In this document: positions 9,671-20,009 of the stretch, in pieces
Layout: each line of letters begins with the position of its first letter
Position numbering within the stretch: the first letter of the stretch is position 1
Assembly: GCA_023091735.1 (NCBI GenBank)
Contig: JALKBU010000436.1
Location: 1 to 40,314 of the forward strand
Origin: Trichomonas tenax
Taxonomy: Eukaryota > Parabasalia > Trichomonadida > Trichomonadidae
DNA length: 40,314 nucleotides
Direction: 5' to 3'
Translations under genes and position numbers: made by a program
The notes under the pieces: generated by a model
The model's input: the letters and a program-made list of their open reading frames with translations, nothing else
What the model was told of the DNA's origin: nothing
Databases searched by the model: none

Positions 9671-10801
9671 TTAATATTCCAATTTCATCATATCCAATAA
9701 ATCAAGCTGTTGATTCATAGTGGCGATTCCTTCTGCAACATGGAATACAAATATTGGTGGGGGAGAGAAGAAAGGTCTTCCAAGAGTAACACAAATATCT
9801 CTTGTCGAAGATCTGAAGACGCAGACACCTCCAGACATTCTTGGAACCAAGAAAATGCCCGAGGAATCAACACCTCCGTCTGCTACAGTTGTTGTATCGT
9901 CATCTGGAACTATATAGAATATAAACCACCAGTTTTTAACGGTATCATATGCTCGAACCATGGCGAATTTCTGCTTGTCGACGAAACCTCCAATAAGAAA
10001 CAGATATCGGTCGACGGGGATGAGGAAAGACCCCTTAAGACCAAATGATGGCGGTGAACCTTTAACGGCAATGCTATCTATGGTTTGTGTGTCGAAATCG
10101 TAAATGATCATGTCATCTATTTTTGATGCGCAGCTGATATATAGTTTGTTATTCATAACGGTCCAGCAAGCGTGATCTCTTCCAGGGACGTTAGATGGGA
10201 GTATCTTCCACGTGTTCGATGGAATGTCGTATATCCACAAGTCATCTAGCACTTGGTCGTTGAATCCGCCCCAAATAATGATTTGCTGATTGCGGATCGC
10301 CATGACATGCCCCGTTCTTGGGCAAGGCATTGGTGTCTCGCAGTGGATCTGTTGAATTGTCATTGAACTTAAGTCGATTGCGTGAAAATCAGCTAAGTAA
10401 GTTGAACCACATTCACCGCCAAAGAGGTAAATCGTGGCTCCGCAGACGACAGCGGTTGTTCCACTGCGTGCGGGAGGTACATAGCCGGTGAAAGTGAGCC
10501 TTTGCCAGATCGCGTTTCGCAGATTTAAGGCCCAAACATCATTTAAATATTGGCCGTTTTCCATTACGCCGTATCCCATGATCGCAATGTCCCTCTCTTG
10601 GATGAAGCATGAGAAAACATCGTTTCGATTCTCAGGAGTAATAGAGTTTGGCAAGTATGCTGACCATTTGGCCTGCAGATGGGTATCTCTGATTTTATCC
10701 ATACCACCGGCTGGCTGGGCCGGTGGTTTCCTGCGCTTCATGGCATTCGCGGCTGCTTGACCTCTCTGGCGGGAAATCTCGGTGCTTTCAATATTTCCCA
10801 T
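9671..10801 (-). CDS. Kelch-repeat protein with possible N-myristoylation
   Basis: A 376-residue protein with about five to six Kelch-type blades from residue 50: IYLFGGECGSTYLADFHAID, IIIWGGFNDQVLDDLWIYD and LFLIGGFVDKQKFAMVRAYD show the hydrophobic-GG...Y/W...D pattern of the fold. Kelch propellers bind partner proteins, often in the cytoskeleton or in signalling. The N-terminus MGNIES has Gly2 and Ser6, the usual N-myristoylation pattern, and is followed by a basic stretch (AMKRRKPPAQ), so membrane attachment is likely. The C-terminal 35 residues (SPPPIFVFHVAEG and a short leucine-rich helix) lie outside the propeller. No BTB or other catalytic domain is present. No Inr match is evident near the start. 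Confidence 0.82.
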   Translation of the reverse strand: MGNIESTEISRQRGQAAANAMKRRKPPAQPAGGMDKIRDTHLQAKWSAYLPNSITPENRNDVFSCFIQERDIAIMGYGVMENGQYLNDVWALNLRNAIWQRLTFTGYVPPARSGTTAVVCGATIYLFGGECGSTYLADFHAIDLSSMTIQQIHCETPMPCPRTGHVMAIRNQQIIIWGGFNDQVLDDLWIYDIPSNTWKILPSNVPGRDHACWTVMNNKLYISCASKIDDMIIYDFDTQTIDSIAVKGSPPSFGLKGSFLIPVDRYLFLIGGFVDKQKFAMVRAYDTVKNWWFIFYIVPDDDTTTVADGGVDSSGIFLVPRMSGGVCVFRSSTRDICVTLGRPFFSPPPIFVFHVAEGIATMNQQLDLLDMMKLEY

Positions 10802-11809
10802 TTTAATTTTTTTTAAGAAAGAAAATTTTTGATTTTTTAGATATGGTTTACTATCGTTTTGCGTTTTTTTCGCTCGAATTTTTAACGATGTGATTTGAGT
10901 TACTAACGATTATTCATGTAAATATTGATTCTGATCTCCTGACATAGATATTTTATATTTAGATTTTTTTATATTTCTATATCTTATAGTTTAAATTATT
11001 TAGTATTTTATTAGATTTGTCAATTTATAGATTAGAACTGGCGCTTACATGACATATGAAAAAATATGTTGACATCAGTATGATATTTTTAAAATTAATT
11101 AAAGATATATAATTTAAATTCACAATAAACTCAAGAAATTGTAAAAATGTTTTCCATTGTTCTTTACATGGCATTTCGATCAGATTTTTTGACATTAATA
11201 TTTTGAAATTAGAAACTTATATGTGAGTGGATGTTATATTTAGAGAAGTGAAGGAAATGGCATTTTGATGACACTTTATGTGGCAGAATTATTCACATAA
11301 CCCCCACTTTTGAGAGCTTCTCGATTATTTTTGAAAAATACTGCTATAAATTAGATAGAGAATCGAATTATATCAAAAAATACAAATTTCCTCTGAAAAG
11401 ATCAGGAATTCATTGGCTATATTCGCATGATATATTTTCACGTTTTCCGGAATTTACATGGTTGTGTCACCCCCTAAAGTTGATCGGAATTCCCTCATTA
11501 ACTTTGTTGCTTTTTCATCTTCTTTTCGTGTATTGTTTTAAACAATCTTGTAATTAGATTTGCAATAAACTCTTGACAATGCATTGATTTAATTAGTAAT
11601 TTCCTATTAACTCACTGGTTTTTCTAATTTTAATATATAATTTTGTATTTAGAAGCTATTAATCTAAAATTACAATTTTCACAAGCATTGTTATATGATT
11701 TATATACTAGTTTGAGTTCAATTTGATTTTGAAATTGTTCAATTCAATATGTTTTGAAATGCATTGAAATAAGTAGGAGATTGGTAAAACAACATCTATA
11801 TTTTAAGTT
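10802..11809. other. Gene-less 1-kb intergenic
   Basis: No gene is supported. The recurrent word TTTACATGGCA or variants appears at about 11045 (CTTACATGACA), 11163-11173 and about 11453 (TTTACATGGTTGTGTCAC), together with GTCAC-like words also seen in the inverted-repeat elements at the left of the window. This may be a decayed member of that family, but I could not define clean ends. Confidence 0.4.
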
Positions 11810-12859
11810 CTAATGAATATACTCTAATATTTGTTCAATTAATTTCATGCATCGTGAATTCACTTCTTCTGTCGATTTAAATCTAGGTTGGCTAAGCTTA
11901 TTGACCTCGCGCATGATAATTTTGAACTTTTCTTCAGGAATTTCCCAAGAAGCACCGAAACTAATTAATTGAAGGTGTGCAGCGCAAGCTAAAGCCTGAA
12001 AAAGAATGCTTTTACGCTGCTGTTGCTGTATTAAGTTTCCAGCTTCAAGTTCGTCGATATCATTGTTATCTAAAACGACAGATTGCGCGCGAACCATTAT
12101 CTTCTTGAATATCGTGTCTACAGTGAGTTCTTCTTCAGGCTTATCAAGATCAGTGTCAGCCTCATGCTTCAGCATCACCAAATGGTGGAGAGGAACCCAG
12201 CATGGTTTGTATTCTTGCAAGAAAAATGCAACCAGTGCGTGCGGCCTCCCAGAGAATTCCTTTAACGCAATTACTCTGCAAATGATTGTAGGCCCGTCCT
12301 GTGACTTCAAGACTGCCGCTAAGTCTCCAGGAATGATCTCATCTGGAGATCTGCACGCATGCGGGAAATTTATCTCTATCGGTGGTATAATATCGATTTT
12401 GGTCTTGTTTTGTAGCAACTCGCTGCCCAATCCGTTGGCGACGGATCTCGATCTCGTTGTTAACAAAGGTTTTGGATTTGTGTTTTCTTTTTCTGTGTCT
12501 AAACGGCTGAATTTCGCTCTAAACTTCAGCGGCAGAGCTTCCTGGGGCCCGCTGAACGGTAGAGTCAAGTTTGTCATCGAATGAGCGCTGGACATCGTCT
12601 GAGGATGCATATTTCGCTTCGCTCTCGCGGCGGTAATGATCGCGACGTACTGCTGGTTCGCCATGTTAGCGATTTCCTCGGAGCTTATCGAAGGATCGGA
12701 GAGATTTTTCTTGAATCTTCTGATAAAAGCGCGAATCTCAGCGAGAGGACGGCGGCTGCAGTTCCGCAGAAGCATATCGTCGCCCTGCTGGCCGATCATG
12801 AAGACGGATTTGATGCTCTCCACTTCATCCGCCGAAAAGGACTGAAACACGGACGACAT
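11810..12859 (-). CDS. Conserved-looking protein, possible SANT- and Tudor-like chromatin factor
   Basis: A 349-residue protein that I do not recognise with certainty. Residues 8-50 (FSADEVESIKSVFMIG ... PLAEIRAFIRRFKKNL) have the helix pattern of a SANT/Myb-like domain, without its usual tryptophans. Residues about 175-235 (IIPGDLAAVLKSQDGPTIIC, then VIALKEFSGRPHALVAFF, then WVPLHHLVML) look like a small SH3/Tudor-type barrel. The rest of the C-terminal half is helical. A SANT plus Tudor plan followed by helices recalls LIN9/ALWAYS EARLY proteins of MuvB complexes, but the key block of that family is not seen, so this is only a suggestion. An Inr-like TCACA lies 31-35 nt upstream of the ATG. 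Confidence 0.7.
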   Translation of the reverse strand: MSSVFQSFSADEVESIKSVFMIGQQGDDMLLRNCSRRPLAEIRAFIRRFKKNLSDPSISSEEIANMANQQYVAIITAARAKRNMHPQTMSSAHSMTNLTLPFSGPQEALPLKFRAKFSRLDTEKENTNPKPLLTTRSRSVANGLGSELLQNKTKIDIIPPIEINFPHACRSPDEIIPGDLAAVLKSQDGPTIICRVIALKEFSGRPHALVAFFLQEYKPCWVPLHHLVMLKHEADTDLDKPEEELTVDTIFKKIMVRAQSVVLDNNDIDELEAGNLIQQQQRKSILFQALACAAHLQLISFGASWEIPEEKFKIIMREVNKLSQPRFKSTEEVNSRCMKLIEQILEYIH

Positions 12860-12984
12860 TATCGAAAAGAGGTCTTTGAGATATTTTCGTGTGAGTTTTG
12901 ATTTTGGATTTAATATTTTTAGACTTAAAAATCACTGTTTCGCATATAATTTAGTCGCAAACTCTCATTTTTTCGAAATTTAAT

Positions 12985-13570
12985 ATTTTGAAAATTATCT
13001 TTAAATCATCATTTCTTATCTTGTAATTTAACTATCTTCGAGGAATCCTATTGAACCATAACATTGCTTTATAACGACTCCATAATACGAATTTATATCG
13101 AAATTATTTTTAAAATTTATCTTTAATTCATCATTTATCATATTGAAAATAAACAATGATAGAGTTTTGCTATCAATTTGTATCGTTGATTTTGGATAAT
13201 TCCAAAATATGATTTGAAATCGAAATATATGCTGAAAATTATGTTTAAACAACAATTTCTTATATTATAATTTAGTAATATTCAAGTTGGGCTATTAATT
13301 TACAATATTGTTTTTAAACAATCATAAAATATAATTTCAGATAAGAAAATGTTTTAAAAAATAATATGGAATGATCGTTTCTCATCTTGCTGTTACACAG
13401 CACTCATGTTGTGCTATTGATTTGCTTCATTGTTTAATGATAATGACAAATTCAAGCTTAATTTAATAATTCAATGTTGTAGATATTAAATATTCATTTT
13501 TTTAAGCAGCATTTAAACTATATTCACTAATTCCTATTGATTTGCATCGTGCTTTTATGATAATAACAAA
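12985..13570. repeat. Decayed tandem array, 122-bp unit, about five copies
   Basis: The anchor CTATTGATTTGCATCGTTG-like recurs at 13048, 13170, 13292, 13414 and 13534, giving spacings of 122, 122, 122 and 120 bp. Other parts of the unit (CATCATTTCTTATCTTGTAATTTA, and ATAATTCC / TAATGATAATGAC) recur in step. Copies differ by point changes, so the array is old. It fills the gap between the 11810-12859 gene's upstream region and the 3' end of the CARMIL-like gene. No frame is open through it. Confidence 0.75.
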
Positions 13571-13622
13571 AAATTAGAAATCAAATATATAAAATAATTT
13601 ATAAAAACATAAAACATAAAAA

Positions 13623-16600
13623 TTAATCTGAGTAATAATACTCAGAATCTGAATAATATGAATAATTGCTGCTTGATTCATCGTCGCTCTTTGCTTTCTC
13701 TTCATTTTCAGCCGGTTTTGGTTCTTCAGGTTTCTTTTCTTCTTGAACTGGTTTTTCATCATCAGAAGATTCACTCTTTGGTTTTGATTCTTTAGAACTG
13801 CTTGATTCTTCATCAGAATAATATGAATAATCATCATCGCTTTTTGCTTTATCTTCATTTTCTTCTGGTTTTCGTTCTTCATTTTTGTTTTCTTCATTTT
13901 CTGCCAGTTTTGGTACTTTTGAACTGCTTGATTCGTGATCTGAATAATAGGAATATTCGCTTTCACTCTTATCTTTGTCTGCAGCTTCTTCAGGTGGTTT
14001 TTGCTCTTCTTGAACTGGTTTTGGTTCTTCTTTGTCGCTGTCTGAGTAATAATAAGAAGATGATTCAGATTTGGCTTCTTGTACCATCTTGTTGTAGCTG
14101 CTGGCTGGAGAAACAGTGATAAAATCTATTATTGGATTCTTATCATCGCTGTCAGAAGAATCAGAATCCCATGAAAGCTTTCTTGGTCTGTTATAATATA
14201 CATCGTCATCATCAGAGTCTGTGTTAAAGTCCAGGAAGTCATCAGAGTCAGATTTCTGCGGCTGGAGATCGAGAGAATCGTAGTTCTCTGTTTGACCTTT
14301 GAGGGTGTCAAAAATGTTTGGAGGGATCTCAATAGATCCAATTCTCAGACTCGATGGTGAATGCAGTAATGGAAACGGCTCTGTTGGCCTTTCCTGCTGT
14401 TCCATCGGAATGAATCTCAGCGAGTTTGTGTCATCAGCATCAAGAACAGGAGGAGGAACCTGAATGACAGGCGGCGGTGCCTGGAAAACAGGTAATGAGA
14501 ATGGCAATCGTGGTGGGACCGGAGATTCGTTTGAGTATTCGTATGAGTTTGGAGTAGTGACTTCGAGTGAGTCTCTCTCGATGTTCGAACGTGGAGGAGG
14601 CCTTGGACTGAACGATTGAAGAGGTGGAGGAGTCATATTTGCGATTGGTGGAGGAAGCATGTTAGAAATCGGAGGCGGTGATAGGAAGTTTTCGACTGAA
14701 TGCGGCAAATGATTTATTGGCGGTGGTGGAAGGAGACTCTCTATTGGCGGTGGAGGAGGTGTTTCCTTCTTTGCAGGAGGCTCTTCGATCTGTGGAGGAA
14801 GAATGAGAGAGTTATACTCACTTGGCTGTGGGAAATCAGAAGGAATGACTTGTGGTGGAGAACTTAAAGAACTCGATTTGTTCTGTGCGAGGATTAATGA
14901 AGGAACTTGTTTGTTTTTATCGCTGTCCGATGATGAGTTAGATGATGATTTATGATGTTTGTGTTTATGTGATTTCTTTTCTTCTTTTGATTTGCTTTCA
15001 GCGATGTTTGCGAATGAATCCGAAAGTTCTTCTTCTCCATCGAGTCTATTGATGAATGTTTTCACTCTATCAACGAGATCTTCTCTTCTCATACGCAGAG
15101 ATTCAAGCTGCCTCGTATGAGCGAGGTCCAATGAGTTCTCTTGATATCCTTTTTCATCCCTCTTCGCAGAATAACAGTCATCGTGCAAAGGAAGTTTGAT
15201 TTTCGCACCTTTGAAGTGCGCGTTATCATCAACGTGTGGATAATCGAGTCCAAACTCTTTGATGATCGAGGAATGCTTGTTAACGCTCTTTCTGGAGACA
15301 ATATCGTGAAATTCAAGTGTTCCTTCGTCGAGAATATAATCGATTTCAGGAATTTCCAGCAAACTCAAATTCGAGTGATAACCGAACTTGTTCAAGTTCT
15401 TTTCCATGTTCTCTGATGCCATTCTCTGCTTATACGAGAGATCTTCTAAAATTATCTGTCTCTTCTTCTCTTTCACTGTCTCAATGAAGTGATAAACATC
15501 AGCGCAAGGCCACGGGAATACACAGAGCGTTGGATGCGCTGCAACAAGAGAAAACAATTTTGTTAATGGAATCAATGTTGATGGATTCGATCCATCGAGT
15601 TTTAGAATTCGAATGGTTTCATTTGACTCAAGTAATGATGAAACAGCATTGATTCCTTCATCGCCAATATTGTTGTTCGAAATATCCAATTCGATGAGGT
15701 TTCTGTTACTTTTGAGGAGTTTGCACAATATTTCACAGCCTCTCTCACCGAGATATACCTTGTCTGTGCCCTGGAGACCGAGATATTCGATTGTTTCGAT
15801 GTCTGCAAGCAATTCTAAACATTTCTCGAGTTTTTTATCTTTGTGGCCGAAATTACCTCCAAATTCAAGATGTGTTAAGTTTCTGAATGTGTCAAAGAAA
15901 ACATTGAACTTCATGAACACATTGGACTTGATTCCGACTCTATTCATGTAAAGGCCGGTGAATTTATCGCATTTCTTGTGTTTGTTGAAATAATCGGCTA
16001 AAAACCGGAATCCTTCACCTATTGACGTTATTTCATTCATGTGGAGTTTCATCTCAGCGATTAATTCGTTTTTGTTGATTGCATTGAGAATCCTGAGAAT
16101 TTGTTGAATTGTGAACTGAATGCCACTGATGTCGAGTTCTTTGAGGTTTGAAGCAGTGTTGATGAAACTGATCATCGCTTCAAATCCTTTCTTTGAAATT
16201 GTTGAATTTTCTAATGCGAGATATTCAAGTGGAATCGGGTTCCTTTTGAGTGCCTTGAAGAGTTTTTCATCGCCAGAGATGATTCTTCCGATATCTAAGT
16301 GTTTCAAGTTTAAATTGCTGCGATCAGTGCAATTTTGAAGGAATTGGCTGAAAAATTCGATTGCTGCTTCATAAACAGGAGCTCCTTTCATGTAAAAGTA
16401 CCTCACACTCATCATATAATTATTGCAAGCGAATGATTTCATGAAATTAATCGCATCACAAGGATTGTGGCACGTGTTGTTGACGTTTATGTACAAAATC
16501 TTGTTTTGGACTTTGCTCAATGCAAAAGCGAACTCAGAAATTCCAACAATTGGATTATTTGATAAATCATAGAAAAGAATTGTTGATTGCAGATTCTTCA

Positions 16601-17402
16601 CCATAGCTTTTGCTAAGTCTTCGATACCATCGCGAATGGCGCAACCAGAACACTGAATGAATTTGGCAATCTTGTTAGTTTGAACTAACGGTGCAATCGC
16701 TTTAAGGAAATCAGGACGAACCACGTCGTGAAGAAGATAGCCGTGGACCATTGGACAGAAGAGAAATGTAGTAATTACTGGTCTCAATGACAAAGGATCC
16801 ATGAAATTTGTGTCGATTACTGAAAGTGGCAAATTAGAAAAATCAGCGATCGAGTTTCCTGTAGAGATCATTGTGTGGAAGAACCTTGGAACATCGTGGA
16901 AGTAATCTGTCTCGAAATAAGAGCAATACGCGTTATAAGTCAATTGGAACATTTCTGAGAGCGATATATTAGGTTTAAACGGTGGTATATCACTTGGCGT
17001 ACTTGTTTTCAGTGCCATACACATCTGAGAAGGCCAAATTTGTGTTATCAAAATATAATTTCTCACTAAAAAGCGTGCAAATTCAAGTAAATCCTCCGAT
17101 TCCATGACAAATCTAATGTTTTGTATCATGAGTCCGATTTTTCCTTTATTTATTATCGTCAAATTTCGAATGTTAAATAAATGGTATTGTCCAATGATTC
17201 TGTAGGCCTTTGGCCAACTCTTCTTCAGGAAGACCAGCAAATGCTCCGTTATCGCGACCGCTGCTCTCGAATAATTTTTTTTGTTTATTTGGAGCTGGCA
17301 TTTCTGCACGTGAGTGACATCAACCTGCGTCATTGGGACGATAGTCCTCACTTTCTTGATTTCGGCTTCAGTCAATCTGTGCTCAAAATATTTTAATCCC
17401 AT
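13623..17402 (-). CDS. CARMIL-like LRR protein with proline-rich and acidic Tyr/Ser tail
   Basis: A 1259-residue protein. Residues about 1-125 resemble the PH-like head of CARMIL proteins (strand-rich, ending in a helix). Leucine-rich repeats run from about 165 to 620 (for example LKELDISG, LIELDISNNNIGDEGINA, IRILKLDGSN). A helical linker follows. Residues about 800-845 are charged, then 860-1000 is rich in PPPPP, LPPPP and PPPPR runs that would bind profilin or SH3 domains. The last 150 residues are acidic with repeats of YSYYSD-E/H-ESSSS. CARMIL proteins regulate actin capping protein at membranes. I do not see a convincing capping-protein interaction motif, so the family assignment rests on layout. 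An Inr TCATT lies 24-28 nt upstream. Confidence 0.82.
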   Translation of the reverse strand: MGLKYFEHRLTEAEIKKVRTIVPMTQVDVTHVQKCQLQINKKNYSRAAVAITEHLLVFLKKSWPKAYRIIGQYHLFNIRNLTIINKGKIGLMIQNIRFVMESEDLLEFARFLVRNYILITQIWPSQMCMALKTSTPSDIPPFKPNISLSEMFQLTYNAYCSYFETDYFHDVPRFFHTMISTGNSIADFSNLPLSVIDTNFMDPLSLRPVITTFLFCPMVHGYLLHDVVRPDFLKAIAPLVQTNKIAKFIQCSGCAIRDGIEDLAKAMVKNLQSTILFYDLSNNPIVGISEFAFALSKVQNKILYINVNNTCHNPCDAINFMKSFACNNYMMSVRYFYMKGAPVYEAAIEFFSQFLQNCTDRSNLNLKHLDIGRIISGDEKLFKALKRNPIPLEYLALENSTISKKGFEAMISFINTASNLKELDISGIQFTIQQILRILNAINKNELIAEMKLHMNEITSIGEGFRFLADYFNKHKKCDKFTGLYMNRVGIKSNVFMKFNVFFDTFRNLTHLEFGGNFGHKDKKLEKCLELLADIETIEYLGLQGTDKVYLGERGCEILCKLLKSNRNLIELDISNNNIGDEGINAVSSLLESNETIRILKLDGSNPSTLIPLTKLFSLVAAHPTLCVFPWPCADVYHFIETVKEKKRQIILEDLSYKQRMASENMEKNLNKFGYHSNLSLLEIPEIDYILDEGTLEFHDIVSRKSVNKHSSIIKEFGLDYPHVDDNAHFKGAKIKLPLHDDCYSAKRDEKGYQENSLDLAHTRQLESLRMRREDLVDRVKTFINRLDGEEELSDSFANIAESKSKEEKKSHKHKHHKSSSNSSSDSDKNKQVPSLILAQNKSSSLSSPPQVIPSDFPQPSEYNSLILPPQIEEPPAKKETPPPPPIESLLPPPPINHLPHSVENFLSPPPISNMLPPPIANMTPPPLQSFSPRPPPRSNIERDSLEVTTPNSYEYSNESPVPPRLPFSLPVFQAPPPVIQVPPPVLDADDTNSLRFIPMEQQERPTEPFPLLHSPSSLRIGSIEIPPNIFDTLKGQTENYDSLDLQPQKSDSDDFLDFNTDSDDDDVYYNRPRKLSWDSDSSDSDDKNPIIDFITVSPASSYNKMVQEAKSESSSYYYSDSDKEEPKPVQEEQKPPEEAADKDKSESEYSYYSDHESSSSKVPKLAENEENKNEERKPEENEDKAKSDDDYSYYSDEESSSSKESKPKSESSDDEKPVQEEKKPEEPKPAENEEKAKSDDESSSNYSYYSDSEYYYSD

Positions 17403-18085
17403 TTTATTAAAATAAAAAATTTTTCAATGAAATATGTTAGGTTATAAATATGATCCAGTCTAATATTCCAAAGTTATTTTTTCAGTTCACAAAATAAATT
17501 TTGATATAAAAATAAATAACTATATGAATTATATAATTTGCATTTTATAAATTATTGAATATTTTCAGAATTATTGTGAACACCACAAAAATTATTATTT
17601 CGAAATTTATTATTATTCTATGTTGCTCATCACAGGCATCCCAATTTTATTACATAACGTTAATTTAGAAGTTACATAAAAATTGTGAAATTTTAATAAA
17701 ACTCATAACTATATCATATTATAATATAAAATAAATCTCCTCTGAAAATAGGAATAAATTGAATAGTGTATTCCCCATTAATAAACATTTAGTTATAATT
17801 TTAATAACAATATCATTTATAATAATATATTATTTAGGGTCTCATAAATTTATGAAAAACCCCGAACAAGTTTTCAAAAAAAATTATTTATGCATTGCTA
17901 TAAATCATAAAATATGAATAATTGTTAAAATTTTAAAATATCTTTTGTATTAGACAAATCTCTTAACATCAATATTCTAAATCGATTTGCATGCAAAAAA
18001 CACAAAAAATTAAAAGTCGTTTACAAATTGTCATCTTCAAAATTTTTGTTGCATATTTTGCTTTATCTCTTTCTATAGATGAATT
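17403..18085. other. Intergenic, Inr then nothing recognised
   Basis: AT-rich DNA between the CARMIL-like gene start and the left end of the Maverick element. The only supported site is the Inr TCATT (minus strand, 17426-17430). Confidence 0.5.
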
Positions 18086-18500
18086 AGTAGTATACAGAGT
18101 GTGATTTAACATGGGAGTCCAAAATTTTGTCCACCCATGTTAAATCACACTCTGAGAATATCCAAAACTATAATTTCCCTAATATGGGAAAAATTTTCCT
18201 TCTGCGGTGTAGTCCCGCGACATTCATAACTTTTTATCTGATCAATATTTTTTCGATTTGAAAGTACTTTCATGAACTTATTGATAGTTGTCTATCCAGT
18301 GGTATAAGTAGCACAGTCTATATATCTATCAAATCATTGTTTGCATTTCAAATTGTCCAAAAATATACGATTTCCAGCATAAATGTATGCGCTACTATGC
18401 AGCGTATGATATTTTTATGTGTATTATTGATTCAAATGCCTCTTATACGCTTAAAATTAAAAATGCAACTAATTCATTAATTGATTTGAGGGCGATTATA
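18086..18500 (+). repeat. Maverick left terminal inverted repeat, 415 bp
   Basis: Matches the complement of 21875-22289 with few differences. Near its tip, 18095-18115 and 18134-18154 (CAGAGTGTGATTTAACATGG and its complement) form a perfect 21-bp hairpin stem with an 18-nt loop. A 27-bp direct repeat (TATCCAAAACTATAATTTCC...) occurs at 18159-18185 and again at 18499-18525, just at the inner edge. Confidence 0.85.
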
Positions 18501-18601
18501 TCCAAAACTATAATTTCCCTAATATATATAAAATAAACAATTTTCCTATAATTTATATCGAAATCCCAATAATTTCTTATATTTTGTTATTAAAATATAG
18601 T

Positions 18602-18757
18602 GTTTAATTAATAATTAAAATTCTTATGGTAGGGATTTATTAATGGTTTTCTAGAAATTTGATAGCGCGAACAATTGTTGGTAGCATAATAACAATTTCA
18701 TTAGTCCAAATAAAAAATATTTTTTATATGTTATGAAAAAAATTATATTTTTTTCTC
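18602..18757 (+). repeat. Internal inverted repeat of the Maverick, left arm
   Basis: Begins GTTTAATTAATAATTAAAAT and matches the complement of 21481-21638 over about 155 bp with scattered changes. It probably continues the original long terminal repeat, which was interrupted by about 100 bp here and about 236 bp at the right end. Confidence 0.75.
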
Positions 18758-19100
18758 TATAATAATTATGACAACAACTGTTGAGAAAATTATGGAGGTT
18801 ATTCGTAATAAAATGGCTTGTCTAAAATTGATATGCAAAGTCGGCGAAACTTGTTTTTTAACTCACTGGATTAACTTTTTGCTAAGTTATTGAACCCAAA
18901 TGTAAAAAATCATATTGTGCATGATATAGTAAAGAATTAGCTAACAAAATCTATATTTCATTAAAATATTAGATATATCTTGCATCAAACTGTACCATTA
19001 AGTGATAATACATTTGATGATAGCATCTTTAACATAATTGTAAGTACCAGATAGTCTATTCAAACATATTTGGGCGCCAAAAACTTTGATTATCTGTCAT

Positions 19101-19992
19101 TTAATATATTTTAAACAATGTATTTTTACTTTGCTCAACTTTGTTGAACTTAATGGATCCAGCTACTATATGTATTTCCATATTAGATCTTGATGCATGT
19201 AATGTTTTATATTGTTTCCATACACCTTGCCATTCATCTGTTACACTGGATTGTTCTACCATTGTTTGTAAATCCTTCATACTATATCCTTGGAATATAA
19301 CTATATCAGTACATAAACGTTTAATATTTAAACAAATGAATCTCCAGGTCTGTGCGCAGACACATACAGTATAATTATAATGTCTAACTTTCGTTATGAA
19401 GTTTGTTAAAGGATTATCTGCTTTAGTTAATAGCTTATGTCCACCATAATCATCTAATACTAAGAATGTATTTGATGGATATTTCTTAAATTTTGATGTA
19501 ATATAATATGTTAATCTTTGTATATCAAATGTTTAAGATCTTTTCTTAATTTATGTTTTTCAATCATATGTTCCATATCTTCACTAATTTCTTTCATATT
19601 ACTATTTAAGAATTCACATATAGCATAATACTTACTTTTCTGTTTAATGTTTTTATTTAAATAATCCATTAATTTATCATCATTTATTTTCTTAATTTTA
19701 CATTTTATATTTTCATAAAAGTATTTGCTGTTGAAACCATTGAACCAGATGTTGCAGAAACTATTATTTGATAATAATATGGTTCTTTTGATAAACGATC
19801 TGTTATCATAATATGTTTAATAACACCATATGTTTTACAAGAACCCATTTTACCACAAGAGAAGTATACACCATTAGCACAAAACGGATAATCGTTACTA
19901 AATGATAATATAATACCTTGATTTAATTTATTCTTATTTTTTTCACCATCCTTTTTTAATATTTTATCAACTTTATCTTTAATATTCTTCAT
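19101..19992 (-). pseudogene. Broken Maverick packaging ATPase (FtsK/HerA type)
   Basis: The first part (19992 to about 19705) contains YFSCGKMGSCKTYG, a P-loop of the form GKxGS-x-KT in which the usual Gly before KT is Cys, then IIVSATSGSM. Near 19733 the frame shifts; the second frame continues (KLMDYLNKNIKQKSKYY) to about 19540, where another shift leads to a third frame with the Walker B-like segment TFLVLDDYGG and sensor-like blocks, ending at a stop at 19101-19103. So the whole gene is present but has at least two frameshifts and a weakened Walker A. In Mavericks this ATPase pumps the DNA into capsids. It starts 17 bp from the oppositely directed neighbour. Confidence 0.85.
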
Positions 19993-20009
19993 TTTATAAT
20001 TATTAAATA

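Noticed and set aside
12006..12584. 192-codon plus-strand frame opposite the possible chromatin gene
   Set aside because: Cys/Ser-rich antisense shadow; the minus-strand product has far more protein-like composition.
13574..13966. 130-codon minus-strand frame
   Set aside because: Shadow of the repetitive acidic tail of the CARMIL-like gene in another frame; Lys/Asn/Met-rich with no content of its own.
19141..19374. 77-codon plus-strand frame in the Maverick
   Set aside because: Antisense to the third segment of the broken packaging ATPase.
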